A model generated the notes under the pieces. It did no database searches. It saw only the letters and a list, made by a program, of their open reading frames with translations, and was not told where the DNA came from. A stretch of DNA of 6,256 nucleotides from Rhodospirillales bacterium (GTDB taxonomy: Bacteria > Pseudomonadota > Alphaproteobacteria > Rhodospirillales > Casp-alpha2), in the NCBI GenBank assembly GCA_021775275.1, contig JAJFIE010000083.1:1-6256 (forward strand), read 5' to 3'. Numbering within the stretch: position 1 is the stretch's first letter; every line of letters starts with the position of its first letter. The translations under genes were made by a program, and so were the position numbers. This document shows, one piece after another, positions 4,558 through 6,256 of this stretch.

Positions 4558-6256
4558 GCGAGACCATCACCTTCACGCTGAACGGAAGCACTGTCGAGGC
4601 CAGCGCCGAGGAAACCATCTGGCAGGTCAGTGACCGCGTCGGCGTGGAAATCCCGCATCTGTGTTACTCGCCGGAACCGGGCTACCGTGGTGATGGCAAC
4701 TGCCGCGCCTGTATGGTTGAGGTCGAAGGCGAGCGCACCCTGGCGGCATCGTGCATCCGCAAACCTACCGAGGGCATGGTCGTCAATACGGCGTCCGAAC
4801 GGGCCAAAAAATCCCGCGAGCTGGTGTTTGAGTTACTGATTGCCGACCAGCCGAAGCGCGAGACCTCTCATGACCCTGACTCCAAATTCTGGAACTGGGC
4901 TGACCATGTTGGCGTCACCTCGTCTCGTTTCCCGTCCTCCAACAAACCAGCAGCCGATAACAGCCATGTGGCCATGGCGGTCAATCTGGACGCCTGTATC
5001 AACTGCAACCTGTGTGTCCGCGCCTGTCGTGAAGTGCAGGTCAATGACGTCATCGGCATGTCCTACCGGGGCAACGGCGCGAAGATATCCTTCGATTTTG
5101 ACGACCCCATGGGCGACAGCACCTGCGTCGCCTGCGGCGAATGTGTTCAGGCCTGCCCGACCGGCGCGCTCATGGAAGCAAACCTGCTGAATGATAAAGG
5201 TACGCGGACCGTCTATGCTGACCGCACCGTGGATACGGTTTGTCCGTTCTGCGGCGTCGGCTGCCAAACCAGGGTTCACATCAAGGATGACAAGATCGTT
5301 CAGGTTGAGGGTCGCCCCGGCCCGGCCAATGAAAACCGCCTGTGTGTCAAAGGCAGGTTTGGTTACGACTATATCAATCACCCGCACCGCCTGACCAAAC
5401 CGTTGATCCGCCGTGAAGACGCGCCCAAGCAATGGGACATACGCCTGGAAGACAACGAGTGGGAGACAGTGTTCCGTGAAGCTTCATGGGAAGAAGCCCT
5501 TGATGCGGCAGCGGGTGGCCTGAAGCGTGTCTATGACCGCGAAGGCCCCAAGGGCATGGCGGGCTTCGGCTCGGCCAAGGGCTCCAATGAAGAGGCCTAT
5601 CTGTTTCAAAAGCTGATCCGTACGGCCTTTCACACCAACAATGTGGATCACTGCACCCGACTGTGCCATGCGTCCTCCGTGGCCGCGCTCATGGAATGTG
5701 TCGCCTCCGGCGCTGTATCGGCGCCGTTTACCGATGCCGAGGCCGCCGACTGCATTATCGCCATTGGCTGCAACCCGGCGCAGAACCACCCGGTGGCCGC
5801 AACGTATTTCAAACAGGCCGCCAAGCAGGGCAAGACCCTCTACATCATGGACCCGCGCGGCCATATGATGTCGCGCCACGCAACCAAACACCTGCAATTC
5901 AAGCCCGGCTCCGACGTGGCCATGTTGAACGCCCTGATCCACACAATCGTGGAAGAGGAACTCTATGACGTTCAGTATATCCAGGCCAACACGGAAGGCT
6001 TCGATCTGCTCAAGGAACGCATCAAAGGCTTCTCGCCTGAGAAAATGGCCGAGGTCTGTGGCATTGATGCCGGGACACTGCGCGAAGTCGCCCGCACCTA
6101 CGCCAAATCCGACGCCTCTATCATTTTCTGGGGCATGGGTATCTCCCAGCATATCCACGGCACTGACAATTCGCGCTGCCTGATTACGCTGGCGCTGATT
6201 ACCGGCCAGATCGGACGTCCGGGCACCGGCCTGCATCCGCTGCGCGGCCAGAACAA
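4554..6256 (+). CDS. fdh1A: NAD-dependent formate dehydrogenase alpha (catalytic) subunit, partial, C-terminus beyond window
   Basis: The frame stays open for 567 codons to the window end; relatives run to roughly 950-990 residues. This subunit oxidises formate to CO2 (or the reverse) at a Mo- or W-bis-molybdopterin guanine dinucleotide centre in the cytoplasm. In order: an N-terminal [2Fe-2S] domain with C37, C50, C53 and C67; a two-cluster ferredoxin domain with C148, C151, C154, C158 and C191, C194, C197, C201; then the molybdopterin oxidoreductase [4Fe-4S] domain with C230, C233, C237 and C264, followed by the electron-transfer Lys266 in CVKGR. The active-site segment VDHCTRLCHASSV gives metal ligand C371 and catalytic H372, so this is a Cys enzyme, not a selenocysteine one. 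No Cys occurs between C67 and C148, so the His/Cys3 [4Fe-4S] site of FdsA and NuoG is absent. From memory the M. extorquens Fdh1A sequence is the same here. The start overlaps the beta stop (ATGA) with a strong GGAGG. The choice of metal cannot be read from sequence. Confidence 0.96.
   Translation, partial: MSETITFTLNGSTVEASAEETIWQVSDRVGVEIPHLCYSPEPGYRGDGNCRACMVEVEGERTLAASCIRKPTEGMVVNTASERAKKSRELVFELLIADQPKRETSHDPDSKFWNWADHVGVTSSRFPSSNKPAADNSHVAMAVNLDACINCNLCVRACREVQVNDVIGMSYRGNGAKISFDFDDPMGDSTCVACGECVQACPTGALMEANLLNDKGTRTVYADRTVDTVCPFCGVGCQTRVHIKDDKIVQVEGRPGPANENRLCVKGRFGYDYINHPHRLTKPLIRREDAPKQWDIRLEDNEWETVFREASWEEALDAAAGGLKRVYDREGPKGMAGFGSAKGSNEEAYLFQKLIRTAFHTNNVDHCTRLCHASSVAALMECVASGAVSAPFTDAEAADCIIAIGCNPAQNHPVAATYFKQAAKQGKTLYIMDPRGHMMSRHATKHLQFKPGSDVAMLNALIHTIVEEELYDVQYIQANTEGFDLLKERIKGFSPEKMAEVCGIDAGTLREVARTYAKSDASIIFWGMGISQHIHGTDNSRCLITLALITGQIGRPGTGLHPLRGQN

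Noticed and set aside
5652..5676. Possible selenocysteine codon at the formate dehydrogenase active site
   Set aside because: The metal-ligand position is an ordinary Cys codon (TGC) in VDHCTRLCH, with no in-frame TGA, so no recoding is needed.
4833..6236. Long minus-strand open frames (199 and 250 codons) opposite the alpha subunit
   Set aside because: They lie entirely opposite a catalytic subunit with all its cluster motifs; GC-rich coding DNA often leaves open antisense frames.

Overview
The window holds five protein genes in two blocks and no RNA genes, insertion sequences or CRISPR arrays that I can see. It is moderately GC-rich. The gene content (Bug-type tripartite transporter, FCD-type GntR regulator, and an NAD-linked formate dehydrogenase of the Methylorubrum extorquens FDH1 type) suggests a proteobacterium, most likely an alphaproteobacterium. 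I cannot name the genus.

Left block, minus strand (read right to left). A GntR-family regulator with an FCD ligand domain (2377 to 1694) is followed by a 368-base gap. Next come a secreted TctC-type substrate-binding protein (1325 to 327) and, after a 60-base gap, the start of a TctB-type small membrane subunit (266 to 1, cut by the window edge). The large TctA permease is expected just beyond base 1. Together these would form a sodium- or proton-driven uptake system for a small carboxylate, with its likely regulator beside it.

Right block, plus strand. The formate dehydrogenase beta subunit (2839-4557) is a natural fusion of the NuoE/FdsG and NuoF/FdsB modules. Its stop codon overlaps the start of the alpha subunit (4554 to past the window end) in an ATGA junction. 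Electrons from formate would pass from a Mo- or W-bis-MGD centre through Fe-S clusters in alpha to Fe-S and FMN in beta, and then to NAD+. The alpha subunit uses Cys as metal ligand, not selenocysteine. It lacks the His/Cys3 [4Fe-4S] site found in FdsA/NuoG relatives.

Regulation. The two non-coding stretches (1326-1693 and 2378-2838) each carry a 19-bp dyad of the form CTGGTATG-N6-ACCAG, at 1508-1526 and 2535-2553. The first contains the palindrome TGGTATACCA, which fits the TNGTNNACNA operator form known for FadR/FCD GntR proteins. The simplest reading is that the GntR protein controls both the transporter and its own gene, and perhaps the divergent formate dehydrogenase operon. A separate AT-rich dyad (2708-2726) lies closer to the formate dehydrogenase start. 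Most of the window is recognisable metabolism. The shared operator pair, the missing Fe-S site and the transporter/formate dehydrogenase pairing are the points worth a second look.
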